A stretch of 64,000 nt of DNA from positions 62,001 through 126,000 of the forward strand of contig NZ_JAJHIZ010000003.1 in NCBI RefSeq assembly GCF_021538615.1, written 5' to 3'. Numbering within the stretch: position 1 is the stretch's first letter; every line of letters begins with the position of its first letter. A program made the position numbers and the translations under genes. The stretch comes from Niabella agricola (lineage in GTDB: Bacteria; Bacteroidota; Bacteroidia; Chitinophagales; Chitinophagaceae). The notes below the pieces were generated by a model that saw only the letters and a list, made by a program, of their open reading frames with translations, made no database searches and had not been told where the DNA came from. Of the stretch, positions 18,239 through 27,143 are shown in pieces.

Positions 18239-19111
18239 CTATCCAAAAAGCGAACTGCTCAGATACCGGTCGCCGCGGTCGCAGGCAATAAAAACAATGG
18301 TACCTTCCTCCAGTTCGGACGCAACCCGGAACGCCGCCGCCGCCGCACCACCCGTGCTCATTCCCGCAAATACTCCTTCTTCCTTCGCCAAACGCCTTGT
18401 GTAACCGATGGCTTCCTGCTCGGTAATATCCATCACACGATCTACCCGCTGCGGTTCAAATATCTTCGGCAAGTAGGCTTCGGGCCATCTGCGGATGCCG
18501 GGTATGGAGGCCTCTTCCGTGGGCTGGCACCCGATGATCTGGACGCCGGGGTTTTGTTCCTTTAAATACCGGGAACATCCCATAATGGTGCCCGTGGTAC
18601 CCATGGCGCTTACAAAATGAGTGATCGTTCCCTGGGTATCGTTCCATATTTCGGGACCGGTAGTTTTATAATGTGCACGCCAGTTGTCGTTATTCGCAAA
18701 CTGGTTTAAGATAAAGGCCTCTCCCTTTGCCGCTTTTTCTTCTGCATAATCACGGCAGGTTTCCATTCCGTTGAGCAAGGTTACCCGGGCTCCAAAAGCT
18801 TCCATGGTCAGCGTGCGCTCCCGCGTAGAGGTATCGGGCATCACCAGCTCCAGGTCCAGGTTATAAAACCGGGCAATCATGGCCAGGGCAATGCCCGTAT
18901 TGCCACTGGTCGCTTCCACCATTTTGTCGCCGGGTTTGATATCACCCCGCTCCAGGGCAGACGCAATCATGTTTAAGGCGGCACGGTCTTTTACGCTGCC
19001 CCCCGGGTTGTTACCCTCGAGTTTGGCGTATATTTTTATGCTGGGATTACGATTGAGGTTTTTTAATTCCACCATCGGCGTATGGCCGATCAGTTCCAGT
19101 AATGAAGCCAT
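18239..19111 (-). CDS. cysM: Cysteine synthase (O-acetylserine sulfhydrylase, CysM type)
   Basis: A 290-aa PLP enzyme that makes L-cysteine from O-acetylserine and sulfide (thiosulfate in some CysM enzymes). It starts MASLLELIGHTPMVELKNLN. The PLP lysine is K41 in NNPGGSVKDRA. The substrate loop is EATSGNTGIALAM. The phosphate-binding glycines are in SAMGTTGTIMG, and GMSTGGAAAAA lies near the end. The shorter length (about 290) and EGNNPGGSVKDR sequence favour CysM over CysK. It lies 90 bp downstream of cysE on the same strand, so the two consecutive steps from serine to cysteine are encoded together. A heptamer array fills the space between them. Confidence 0.93.
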   Translation of the reverse strand: MASLLELIGHTPMVELKNLNRNPSIKIYAKLEGNNPGGSVKDRAALNMIASALERGDIKPGDKMVEATSGNTGIALAMIARFYNLDLELVMPDTSTRERTLTMEAFGARVTLLNGMETCRDYAEEKAAKGEAFILNQFANNDNWRAHYKTTGPEIWNDTQGTITHFVSAMGTTGTIMGCSRYLKEQNPGVQIIGCQPTEEASIPGIRRWPEAYLPKIFEPQRVDRVMDITEQEAIGYTRRLAKEEGVFAGMSTGGAAAAAFRVASELEEGTIVFIACDRGDRYLSSSLFG

Positions 19112-19118
19112 TTTTTGA

Positions 19119-19181
19119 TAAATTCTAAATCCTAAATATCAAGTTCCAAATATCAAATGTCAAATATCAAATTCTAAATGC
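19119..19181. repeat. Heptanucleotide array, (C/T)AAATNN units between cysE and cysM
   Basis: Nine 7-mers in exact register: TAAATTC, TAAATCC, TAAATAT, CAAGTTC, CAAATAT, CAAATGT, CAAATAT, CAAATTC, TAAATGC. It lies inside the presumed cysE-cysM transcript. Confidence 0.8.
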
Positions 19182-19201
19182 CAGCAAACGGCTACCGGCT
19201 C

Positions 19202-20008
19202 TTACTCCAGTATATCCTGTTCTACCAGGTCGATCGACGGACGGTGATAAACCTTCGAATTGGGTGGAATACTCCGGGTAAGCCATACATTTCCGCCTAC
19301 AATACTATTGCTGCCGATCACCGTATCCCCACCCAGGATAGTGGCATTGGAGTAAATGACCACACCGTCTTCCACTGTAGGATGCCGTTTGCGGTCCATC
19401 AGGCTCTTGTCTACGCTAAGCGCCCCCAGGGTTACCCCCTGGTAAATTTTTACATGATTGCCGATAACAGTCGACTCCCCGATTACCGTACCGCTGCCAT
19501 GATCAATACAGAAATAGGCGCCGATGGCAGCACCGGGGTGAATATCAATACCGGTAATGCCGTGTGCGTGCTCCGTGAGGATCCGCGGCAAATGCGGTAC
19601 CTGCAAGGCAAGCAGGGCATTGGCGATCCTGTAATACGCAATGGCAAAAAAACCCGGGTAGGCCCGGATCACTTCAAAACGGGTTTTAGCTGCCGGATCA
19701 CCCGAAAGGATGGCTTCGATATCTGTATTTAACAAGCGATACAGATCGGGCAACCGGTGAAAAAAATCATGCGCCTTGTTCGATACCTGTTTGCAGGTAT
19801 CCGTAACTGCAAGGATCGATTCCAGCTCCTTCTGCCGGAGACCGAATTTATGCTGCACTTCTTCCGTACTGATGGGGAAGCAATCGGCACGCTCGGGAAA
19901 TAATAAACAAATCAGCGCATCTGCCCAGGATGAAATTACCTGGTTGGGAGGTACGGCGGGCACGCCCTTCTGCGATTCAAATATCTGTTGATAAAAATTT
20001 GGGTCCAT
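19202..20008 (-). CDS. cysE: Serine O-acetyltransferase
   Basis: Acetylates L-serine with acetyl-CoA to O-acetylserine, the step before CysM. The frame is open to 20353, but the upstream part has no homology character. The ATG at 20008 (MDPNFYQQIFESQKGVP) gives a 268-aa protein of normal size. An N-terminal helical domain is followed by the left-handed beta-helix of hexapeptide repeats: GIDIHPGAAIGAYFCIDHG, with the two catalytic-type histidines, then TVIGESTVIGNHVKIYQGVTLGA. A C-terminal tail (IDLVEQDILE) may bind cysteine synthase, though it lacks the classic final Ile of E. coli CysE. Confidence 0.92.
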   Translation of the reverse strand: MDPNFYQQIFESQKGVPAVPPNQVISSWADALICLLFPERADCFPISTEEVQHKFGLRQKELESILAVTDTCKQVSNKAHDFFHRLPDLYRLLNTDIEAILSGDPAAKTRFEVIRAYPGFFAIAYYRIANALLALQVPHLPRILTEHAHGITGIDIHPGAAIGAYFCIDHGSGTVIGESTVIGNHVKIYQGVTLGALSVDKSLMDRKRHPTVEDGVVIYSNATILGGDTVIGSNSIVGGNVWLTRSIPPNSKVYHRPSIDLVEQDILE

Positions 20009-20636
20009 AATCACCTGATCATACCCCACAAATCTACCATAATAATTAAAAACCGTTGCTAAAAAAATACAAAACAAGCAGAACGGGTATAAAATCGGTT
20101 TTACAAAACAGCGCAGCATTCCTTCACCTGTTGAGCGGGCGGCCGGTGCACTTATATTTTTAGGATATGCAGTAAAAAAAAGTGCATCAACAATGAGTGC
20201 ATCTGCAGCCAACATGAATTCCGGCCATATTTTACGGCAGAACGGCGAAAATCCCGGGCATTTCATCGAATAATAAAACAACCGGCCTTGAACTGTATTA
20301 TTTTTATGACGGTTTAGAGGGCTTAAGAGGGCTACAGGATTTTTCCAGATCATTGTATTCCCTCTTATTTTTTTGTCCCGTTTACCCCAATATCTTTGGT
20401 TCCTGCTGATTCTGTAATTCGGATTGGATACAAAACAAAGCCAGGGTGGAAACCCCGGCGGAACTCTAAGTTTTAATCTTGTTCAATTGTGGAAGCAAAT
20501 TATTCAATATTCCGATATACGCGTATCACGAATTTTAGTGACAAAAACCTCCGGTGTACGCATCAAGGATCACATCATTTGCCGCAAATCCATGCGCTGC
20601 CACCCTGGTCGGCCGGTTTAGCCGGCAGGCAGGCAT
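20009..20636. other. Non-coding gap upstream of cysE
   Basis: 628 bp without a convincing gene. It holds a small hairpin-like sequence at 20441-20458 (CCAGGGT-GGAA-ACCCCGG, one mismatch) and a GGCCGG/CCGGC inverted repeat near 20612-20630 just past the DsbA-fold gene stop. I see no riboswitch that I can name. Confidence 0.5.
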
Positions 20637-21551
20637 TCAGATCGTTTTAATCCTCCAGATTGAGCCGTTTTTGGTGGTCTGCTTTTCCAGTACGCCCGAC
20701 CTACTTAACGCGTTCAATATTTTTTCACTCTCTGCACGGGGCGTGTCCGAAAGTACTGAAAACTCTTTTGCCGTTAAGCTGGGGTACTTCGAGAAAAGAG
20801 ATTCCCAGTTTTTGCTATAGGTCGTTTTGGCGGCGACGGGATGAAGTTTTAAAACCGCTGCTTCATAAACGGCGTAAGGCTTTGTGCCATATACAAGCTC
20901 TTTGTTTCCATATGGATCGATAAAAAACAGGGTGGGAAACCCACGTACGCCCAGCATTCCTGCAACATTCAGATCTTCTTCAAAAACCGTTTTGGCCGTT
21001 CCCCCGAAGTCCGTTTTCAGTCGAACGGGATCCAGCCCTGTTTTTTTGGCTGCTGCTTCCAAATGCTCCCAGCGGGTAATATTCTTTTTTTGCAGGAAAA
21101 CCATTTCGCGGATCGTTCTTAAAAACCATACAGCTTTTTCCCGGCTCTGCAGCTGCGCTGCCTTGAATGCGATGGAAGGCGGATAAGAAGAAGCCAGCGG
21201 ATCCTCCAACCAAATGTCGCCATCAATTGGCATATCGTAATAAACGCTTACTTCGTCCCAATGATGCGCAACATCCGAAGGCTTGCTGATGCCGCCGCTG
21301 TTATAGCTCCAATCGGGCAGCAGGCCGCCCATGTGGTATTCGATTTCAATGCAGCCGGCATATTCCAGCTTCAGCTTTCGCAATTGCGGCTCAATGCCCC
21401 AGCAGGAAGAGCAAATCGGGTCTGTGAAATAAAGAATCTGAACCGGTGTTCCGGCATCCTGAACAGGAATTTGTTTTTCCACGGTACCGGCAGGTATTCC
21501 GCAGATTCCTTCGGCCGGGTCGCAAAGAAGCGGGTGATCTTGCTGTTGCAT
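20637..21551 (-). CDS. DsbA-family thioredoxin-fold protein (FrnE/SpxH-like)
   Basis: A 304-aa cytoplasmic protein; no signal peptide is visible. It starts MQQQDHPLLCDPAEGICG. After VQILYFTDPI comes a CSSC motif (C47-S-S-C50) followed by WG, then IEPQLRKLKLEY. The cis-proline loop is GVRGFPTLFFIDPYG. This matches the DsbA-like group that includes FrnE and the Spx adaptor SpxH/YjbH. The CxxC implies a disulfide reductase/isomerase or redox-sensing role. The C-terminal 70 residues (SLTAKEFSVLSDTPRAESEKILNAL) look like an added winged-helix-like segment. It is divergent from an HxlR regulator, with only 70 bp between the start codons, so joint thiol-stress control is likely. Confidence 0.82.
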   Translation of the reverse strand: MQQQDHPLLCDPAEGICGIPAGTVEKQIPVQDAGTPVQILYFTDPICSSCWGIEPQLRKLKLEYAGCIEIEYHMGGLLPDWSYNSGGISKPSDVAHHWDEVSVYYDMPIDGDIWLEDPLASSYPPSIAFKAAQLQSREKAVWFLRTIREMVFLQKKNITRWEHLEAAAKKTGLDPVRLKTDFGGTAKTVFEEDLNVAGMLGVRGFPTLFFIDPYGNKELVYGTKPYAVYEAAVLKLHPVAAKTTYSKNWESLFSKYPSLTAKEFSVLSDTPRAESEKILNALSRSGVLEKQTTKNGSIWRIKTI

Positions 21552-21590
21552 CGTTTAATTTATTTTTATCTTTGTGCAAAGTTGCATCGT
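21545..21590 (+). promoter_or_regulatory. HxlR promoter flanked by direct repeats (candidate operator)
   Basis: TATCTTTG (21567-21574) matches TAnnTTTG, and a TTG at 21546-21548 lies 18 bp upstream as a -33 element. The 10-mer GTTGCATCGT occurs at 21545-21554 and again at 21581-21590, exactly 36 bp apart, on both sides of the -7 box. The first copy overlaps the start codon of the divergent DsbA-fold gene. A CTTTG-TG-CAAAG palindrome lies between. This is a good candidate for autoregulatory binding. Confidence 0.6.
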
Positions 21591-21621
21591 ATAGCGCTTT
21601 CCCGCAATAAGTCAGAAATTT

Positions 21622-21933
21622 ATGACCACTCAGAATTTGACAAACAACCCGGAAACCTGTCCTGCACAGGGGCTTTTAAAAGCACTGGCAGGCAAATGGA
21701 AACCCGAAATTTTCCGTCTGGCCATGGAGACACCACTGCGGTTCAATGGTTTGCTGCGCCAGATCCGGGGTTCCAACAAACAAACCCTGTCACTTGCCTT
21801 AAAAGAGCTGGAAGAGCTCGGCTTGTTGGAAAAAATCATTATCCGGCAGAAGCCATTGCATATAGAATATCATTTAACCGGAAAAGGAAGATCGCTGGTT
21901 CCTGTTTTCCTGCAACTGGAAGGGATCGTATAG
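21622..21933 (+). CDS. HxlR/MarR-like transcriptional regulator
   Basis: A 103-aa winged-helix regulator. The core is LLKALAGKWKPEIFRLAMETPLRFNGLLRQIRG followed by KQTLSLALKELEELGLLEK, the standard HxlR arrangement. The single N-terminal cysteine (C13, in NPETCPAQ) is where family members such as YodB and HypR carry their thiol or electrophile sensor. The neighbouring divergent CxxC protein fits a thiol-responsive regulator controlling a redox protein. No plus-strand partner follows. Family assignment is firm; the signal is inferred. Confidence 0.9.
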   Translation: MTTQNLTNNPETCPAQGLLKALAGKWKPEIFRLAMETPLRFNGLLRQIRGSNKQTLSLALKELEELGLLEKIIIRQKPLHIEYHLTGKGRSLVPVFLQLEGIV

Positions 21934-22494
21934 AAACAGGAATAGGTTACCGAGATAGGAGCTTTAAATAGCGCCTGTCGCTGATATTGTTCAACAACCG
22001 GCAACCGGCACATAAGAAAGGGTTGCAAGCGTATTGGTTACAACCATGCGCGTCCGGGACCGGGTTTATTTATGATTAAAAATCAAATACTTTAACCGCT
22101 TTATTTGTCAAAATACCTGTCAAAAGAATAATCCTTCATTTAACTTACGATTTCTAACTGCTGATGCGAAGGGAAAGAGTTAAGGCTTGGTTTGAAAATA
22201 TTCCAAGTCAAGCGTTCGTAGTTCATTGTGAAGCACAAAAATTCAGGCGAAGTCAGTAACGGGTTCTTATATAACATGGAACGTACGTTATCCTGTATTT
22301 TTTGAAACTTACTGAAAGAATGAATACCGGTCAATGAACGCATCTGTTATAATGCGCATTGAAGAAACGGAAACTATAGTGCGGAGATTATAAAAAGAAA
22401 AACAACAATAAAAACATCAGAATCATTTAAAACACCATTGCCACTATTGAACATTCCAGCAGATTGGTTTTAAATGCGGCGCAGTTTTAAGAAG
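21934..22494. other. Gap before the PUL, with one doubtful short ORF
   Basis: 561 bp between the HxlR gene and the last PUL gene. A 67-codon minus-strand frame (22140-22343, starting MRSLTGIHSFSKFQKIQD) is the only open frame of note. It has no recognisable family and no clear ribosome-binding site, so I do not call it a gene. Nothing else is evident. Confidence 0.4.
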
Positions 22495-24135
22495 TTATAG
22501 CTCATTTATATTAAACGTACGCTCCACAGGCTGGGCCGACTGAACTTTCTCTCTAACTCCGTATTGCCATGCCACCACTGTTACCTTTACCGGGAATTTT
22601 GCCCGCGGCGGTATTTTGGTGAATATTATTTCATCCCCCTTTAAACAAGCCGGGCCTTCTTTGATGTAATAAAGAACCGGTAAGCCACTATCACTCCTGG
22701 CGTTCAATTTAACCGACACGGTACTCCTCGTCACATCGTTTATTGCAGGAAAGAATATTTCCTGCCGCTTTCCATCTGTAAGCGGATAGGGTATTTTATA
22801 GTTAAACTGTTGCACGGAAGTTTTATAAACAGCGTTGCCTCCGGCAGACGCAAAAAGCCAGGCATCATTGGTTCGTTTGGAATTATCCAATCCCATCCGG
22901 TAAAATGCCAGGCGAAATGTAGTATCGTTGATCTTTTCAACAGGCCCGCAGATACGATCAATAGCAATCCGGGTAGCAGCATGGACATCAGACAATACCC
23001 TGTGGGTAGCATCGGTAAAAGTAGCAGATAAATGATAAGTGAGGCCATCCTCTGCCGGAAGGATGGGACTGTTACCATATTGCGCATGCGTGGCGCTGCT
23101 GAAAGGCAACAACTTTCCCATCCATTGAAACCCCAGGTACTGCATCTTTCTGCCTCTTTTCCTACTGTAATAGTTTTCTGTAGCTACCGCCATCTCTTTG
23201 TCAAAATACCAAAATGCGTCATGCACATCTCCTTTATAAGAAACAAATGGCGCAGCACCCGCCCTTTGTTTTTGATTGGGGTGCCAGCGTTCTGCCAGCC
23301 ATCCTTTTTTATTATCTATTTTAATAAGTTGTACCGGCTTATCCAGGGAGTTGCTCAGGGACAATCTGAAAGCCACTGCTTTTTTTATAAATAGCGCCAT
23401 ATATGCTACTACTTCATCTGTAACGTCGAAATGGCCGTGGCCGGCGTCACCAAGAAAAGAAATACAGCTTTCGGGGTACATGACGCGAAATGCCAGCGCC
23501 GGAGTGACCCGCGCTTCCCACCATTCGTATTCCCCTTCGATCATTAAACCGGGAATACCGTCAATATTCCGGTTGCGCCCCCATTCAAGATTCTCCCGTC
23601 CATAACCTGTAAGGTTGGTACGCGGTGCATCGCCTTTGTACGATATAACTGCTAAGGTCCTGCCAGCGTTCCAGGCAGCAAAGTTCCACGGAAACGTGGC
23701 CATTGCAGAATGTCCAAGGGGAATAACCGGCGCATGGTTTAATTCGCTATAACCGCTTTTCTGAGCCAGGTCGCTCATCATATTGTCAAATACTGCCTGG
23801 CATCCGTTCCTGATATCCCATTGCTGGTCTATACCGGGCGTGATCCAAATAATAGCAATACCCAATTCCGACAAGGCCTTTCTAAAAGTGCCATGGTCAA
23901 AAATGGTTTCCTCGCACATATTGTGTTGCCCCAGCACTACAGCCTTCACCTGCCGGCAATCCGGAGGTATCCACAAAAATGCCTGGGCGTAGTCATTCGT
24001 TTCAGACGATACAAATCCTTTTACTTTGGTCGACCACTGGTATTCTGCACCTTGTACCTGTTGAAAAAGCAGGATTAAAAGAGGCATGAAAATGATCCAT
24101 CGTGTTGAAGTCATTGAATGTTTTTTTATGCGCAT
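22495..24135 (-). CDS. Secreted alpha/beta-hydrolase-like protein (putative carbohydrate esterase)
   Basis: A 546-aa exported protein at the end of the PUL transcript. The ATG at 24135 gives MRIKKHSMTSTRWIIFMPLLILLFQ, a signal peptide cut near VQGAEY; an ATG at 24114 is also possible. Residues 60-270 look like an alpha/beta hydrolase: VKAVVLGQHNMCEE, the nucleophile elbow PLGHSAMATFPWN, where the fifth position of GxSxG is Met, and the histidine in DAGHGHFDVTDE. The C-terminal half (VSVKLNARSDSGLPVLYYI) is a beta-rich accessory domain. No characterised homologue is known to me; in this setting an esterase removing acyl groups from the glycan is the simplest reading. It lies 80 bp downstream of the GH28-like gene. 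Confidence 0.65.
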   Translation of the reverse strand: MRIKKHSMTSTRWIIFMPLLILLFQQVQGAEYQWSTKVKGFVSSETNDYAQAFLWIPPDCRQVKAVVLGQHNMCEETIFDHGTFRKALSELGIAIIWITPGIDQQWDIRNGCQAVFDNMMSDLAQKSGYSELNHAPVIPLGHSAMATFPWNFAAWNAGRTLAVISYKGDAPRTNLTGYGRENLEWGRNRNIDGIPGLMIEGEYEWWEARVTPALAFRVMYPESCISFLGDAGHGHFDVTDEVVAYMALFIKKAVAFRLSLSNSLDKPVQLIKIDNKKGWLAERWHPNQKQRAGAAPFVSYKGDVHDAFWYFDKEMAVATENYYSRKRGRKMQYLGFQWMGKLLPFSSATHAQYGNSPILPAEDGLTYHLSATFTDATHRVLSDVHAATRIAIDRICGPVEKINDTTFRLAFYRMGLDNSKRTNDAWLFASAGGNAVYKTSVQQFNYKIPYPLTDGKRQEIFFPAINDVTRSTVSVKLNARSDSGLPVLYYIKEGPACLKGDEIIFTKIPPRAKFPVKVTVVAWQYGVREKVQSAQPVERTFNINEL

Positions 24136-24215
24136 AGAAGATTCAGGATGACCGCTGAAACCTGCTGCGTGAAGACACATGCATTGTCAGGCAATGAAAA
24201 TAGAATCCAAGCCCA

Positions 24216-25643
24216 TCATTTAAATACTACATTTTCCACATGCGCTCCAATAAATATCCGGGCCATATCCCCTGTTTTATACCAGGCGGGCTTACCGGGC
24301 ATGTTATCAGCAATCTTTTTGCCGTTGATGAGCAAATTTTCAAAAATGATATTTTTAACCATCCGGGAGCTGTCATATCCGGCGATCACAGAGAGCTCCG
24401 CGTTGTTCCCGTTATAAACGATGTCTTTAAACAGCACATTTTCTATTCCTGAACCGGGGGCCTTACAATACTTTTTATTATAAAAGATACGGATATTCAA
24501 AAGTTGTCCCTGCCGGAAATCTTCTACCCGTATATCTTCAAATCTTACATCCCTTATCAAATTATTATCTCCTGCATTAATGGCAAAACAACCCTGATAG
24601 TCCAACTGCGCTTCTTTATGATCCAATATATCAATATTACGGTAAACCAGGTTTTGTATTGTATCCGGGTTTTCAGCGTTACCGTGAATGCCAATCATGA
24701 TGGGGTGCGCCACATCCGCCCAAAGCGTAGCATTTTTCATAACAATATTACGGCACCCGCCCACGAAGCCCTTGCGGGTGGCATACACCGTAGTACAGTC
24801 GTCGGAGTTACGGCAAAACACACCGTCGTACAAAACATTATTGCTTGCAAAAACATTCATACCATCGCCCCAGCCATAGTAGCTGATGCTTTTTACATTT
24901 TTTATGGTGACACTGTCCGACCCTCCTACAGGGCATTGGGTAAGCGCTAATCCCTCCACTAATATATTCCGGGATCTTTCAATCTGCACAGCACCCTTTA
25001 TCGAAAAATCGATAATACCCCTGCCGATGATCTTTACATCGCGCACCCCGCTTACCACCAACTGCCCTTTAATAACGGCTCCACCTGCCACATACACTGT
25101 TTTCCCCGAAGCGATCATTAATTTACCTCCTGGCACTTCATGCACACCAGGCCCGAAATATATCAGGTTCCTGTCTTTTTTATGAAGCTTAAAGTCTGGC
25201 ATTGGATTGGCAAACAAATGAAGGTTATGAAAAATATCACCGTTGATCTCCACAGAAAGATTGACGGGCCTCGTTAGTTTAAAATAAAGGGTATTCCCTG
25301 ATATTTTATGAGTGATATTATGTGAAAGTGGCCGGATACGTGCCGTATTTATCTGGCTGTTATTAGGAGTTACCGCTACTTCCACTTCGCCGGAAAAATC
25401 GAAGCTACACATAGAAGCCTGCATTACCGTATGCCTGGTATCTTTTACCTCGTCCACTTTTATGTTGTACTCATACAAGTCCTGCCATGCCCCTCCGGGT
25501 TTTCTCACTTTAACCGTAAAATCTTCATTATGCAAGGGGTCCGTTTCCGGGGCCGGGGCAGGATATACTGTTAGTTGCTGAGCCCCTGCAAATGAAACCA
25601 TTGCCAGCCACGCCGCCATGGCTATGCTTTTCTTTAAGTTCAT
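24216..25643 (-). CDS. GH28-like right-handed beta-helix enzyme (copy a)
   Basis: A 475-aa secreted protein (signal MNLKKSIAMAAWLAMVSFAGAQ). Residues 25-160 form a beta-sandwich domain (VKVRKPGGAWQDLYEYNIKVDEV) seen also in the second copy at 48927. The rest is a parallel beta-helix with GH28-like active-site blocks: WGDGMNVF (Asp), RNSDDCTTVYA (the Asp pair) and MIGIHGNAE (His). The terminal RxK block of polygalacturonases is not recognisable, so galacturonan may not be the substrate. It follows the MFS gene by 75 bp. GH28-like hydrolysis of an acidic or neutral linkage is inferred. Confidence 0.8.
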   Translation of the reverse strand: MNLKKSIAMAAWLAMVSFAGAQQLTVYPAPAPETDPLHNEDFTVKVRKPGGAWQDLYEYNIKVDEVKDTRHTVMQASMCSFDFSGEVEVAVTPNNSQINTARIRPLSHNITHKISGNTLYFKLTRPVNLSVEINGDIFHNLHLFANPMPDFKLHKKDRNLIYFGPGVHEVPGGKLMIASGKTVYVAGGAVIKGQLVVSGVRDVKIIGRGIIDFSIKGAVQIERSRNILVEGLALTQCPVGGSDSVTIKNVKSISYYGWGDGMNVFASNNVLYDGVFCRNSDDCTTVYATRKGFVGGCRNIVMKNATLWADVAHPIMIGIHGNAENPDTIQNLVYRNIDILDHKEAQLDYQGCFAINAGDNNLIRDVRFEDIRVEDFRQGQLLNIRIFYNKKYCKAPGSGIENVLFKDIVYNGNNAELSVIAGYDSSRMVKNIIFENLLINGKKIADNMPGKPAWYKTGDMARIFIGAHVENVVFK

Positions 25644-25718
25644 CAATGCCATTTTAAGACCCTTCTTTGTTTGTAACTAATAAGCGTTTCCATCATTAAA
25701 ACAGTAACTATTGCCGGT

Positions 25719-27116
25719 TCAGTTTCCCTGTCGTATTAACTTTTTTTCCAGCTCCTCCAGCGAAATACTCTTGGTTTCAGGCACTTTAACCAACACCCAC
25801 ACTAACTGTAACGCCATCATCAATGCAAAAAACAAAAAGATGGGCCAGGGATTATCTTTAAAGATCCCGTTATCTGCGTCCAAAAAAACCGGGGTGATCA
25901 ATGTAATAACTGCCGCAAACACCCAATGCACACTGGCGCCAAAAGCCTGCCCCGCTGCCCGCACTTTTGTGGGAAAGATTTCGGAAATAAATACCCATAT
26001 CACCGCTCCCTGCCCAATCGCATGTGCGGCGATAAACAGCATCAGGAATACCAAAAGGAAATTGGCGCCTGCACCGGTGTAAAAAGCCCAGGCAACCATG
26101 GCCAGGCTTATTATATAACCCAGCGAGCCAATTATTAAAAGCGTTTTACGGCCGGCCCGGTCAATAAAATATAACCCGATAAAAGTAAAAATGAGATTCG
26201 TTAAGCCGATGAGAATTGAATTGCCCAAAGAATCTCTGGAGGCTAAACCGGCACGTTCGAGTATCTCTGGTGCGTAGTACAGGATGAAGTTAATCCCGCT
26301 CCACTGGTTGAAAAAAGCTATAAAAAATGCCAGCCACAAAACCACCCGATACCTGGGCGAAAAAATGCTCATCGCAGCTACCTGTCCGGCCTTCTTCTTT
26401 TCAACTTCGTTAATTGCTTCAATTTCCTTGTCGGGGTCCACCACACCCAGGCGGAGCAATACCATTTTGGCAGCCACTGTATTATTTTTTACCGATAGCA
26501 ACCAACGCGGACTTTCGGGAATGCTAAAAACCATCAATGTATAAATCAAAGATGGAATGGCCATTACGCCCAGCATCCAGCGCCAGTCGTTGTTGCCACC
26601 TACGCCCTGCAGGAAATAATTAGACAGGAATGCGATCAATATTCCAAACACAATATTAAACTGGTACATAGCACCCAACCGTCCTCTTGTTTTGGGCGTT
26701 GAGATTTCCGAAATATAGGTAGGGGCAGCAACCGAAGAAACGCCGATACCCAGTCCTCCAATAAAACGAAAGAAAGAAAACGTATAGGGATCCTGCGCCA
26801 ATGCCGAACCGATTGCTGAAACGCTAAACAATAGGCCAATCCATAGCAGCACCTTTTTCCGGCCATATTTCTGTGTGGGCATTCCTCCCAGCAAAGCCCC
26901 GGCTACCGTTCCCCACAAAGCCATCGACATAATAAAGAAACCGTGAAACCAGGGTGAGGTATGCCATAACGCTTTAATGGGTAAATTGGCGCCTGAAATC
27001 ACAACGGTATCGAATCCAAAAATAAACCCCGCCAGGGCAGCAATCAATGAAATGCCCCAAAGATTCTTTCCTCCTCTTGCCGTTGCACCCAAACGATCAT
27101 TTGTTGATATCTGCAT
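25719..27116 (-). CDS. Sugar porter family MFS transporter
   Basis: A 465-aa inner-membrane transporter with 12 predicted helices that moves a released mono- or disaccharide into the cytoplasm. Sugar-porter signatures are GFIFGFDTVVISGA at helix 1, QKYGRKKVLLWIG between helices 2 and 3, RFIGGLGIGVSSVAAPTYISEISTP in helix 4, PESPRWLL after helix 6, NQWSGINFILYYAPEI in helix 7, and RAGRKTLL between helices 8 and 9. It lies between GH97 and the GH28-like gene with gaps of 27 and 75 bp, so it is co-transcribed. Galactose or a pentose would fit the locus, but the substrate is not encoded in a way I can read. Confidence 0.93.
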   Translation of the reverse strand: MQISTNDRLGATARGGKNLWGISLIAALAGFIFGFDTVVISGANLPIKALWHTSPWFHGFFIMSMALWGTVAGALLGGMPTQKYGRKKVLLWIGLLFSVSAIGSALAQDPYTFSFFRFIGGLGIGVSSVAAPTYISEISTPKTRGRLGAMYQFNIVFGILIAFLSNYFLQGVGGNNDWRWMLGVMAIPSLIYTLMVFSIPESPRWLLSVKNNTVAAKMVLLRLGVVDPDKEIEAINEVEKKKAGQVAAMSIFSPRYRVVLWLAFFIAFFNQWSGINFILYYAPEILERAGLASRDSLGNSILIGLTNLIFTFIGLYFIDRAGRKTLLIIGSLGYIISLAMVAWAFYTGAGANFLLVFLMLFIAAHAIGQGAVIWVFISEIFPTKVRAAGQAFGASVHWVFAAVITLITPVFLDADNGIFKDNPWPIFLFFALMMALQLVWVLVKVPETKSISLEELEKKLIRQGN

Positions 27117-27143
27117 AATTATTGAATTAAGATTTTATATAAT

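Noticed and set aside
18154..19181. Possible CRISPR arrays
   Set aside because: The repeated units are 7 nt with no spacers of constant length and no cas genes; these are heptamer arrays.
22140..22343. 67-codon minus-strand frame
   Set aside because: No family resemblance, no ribosome-binding site and no partner gene; may be chance.
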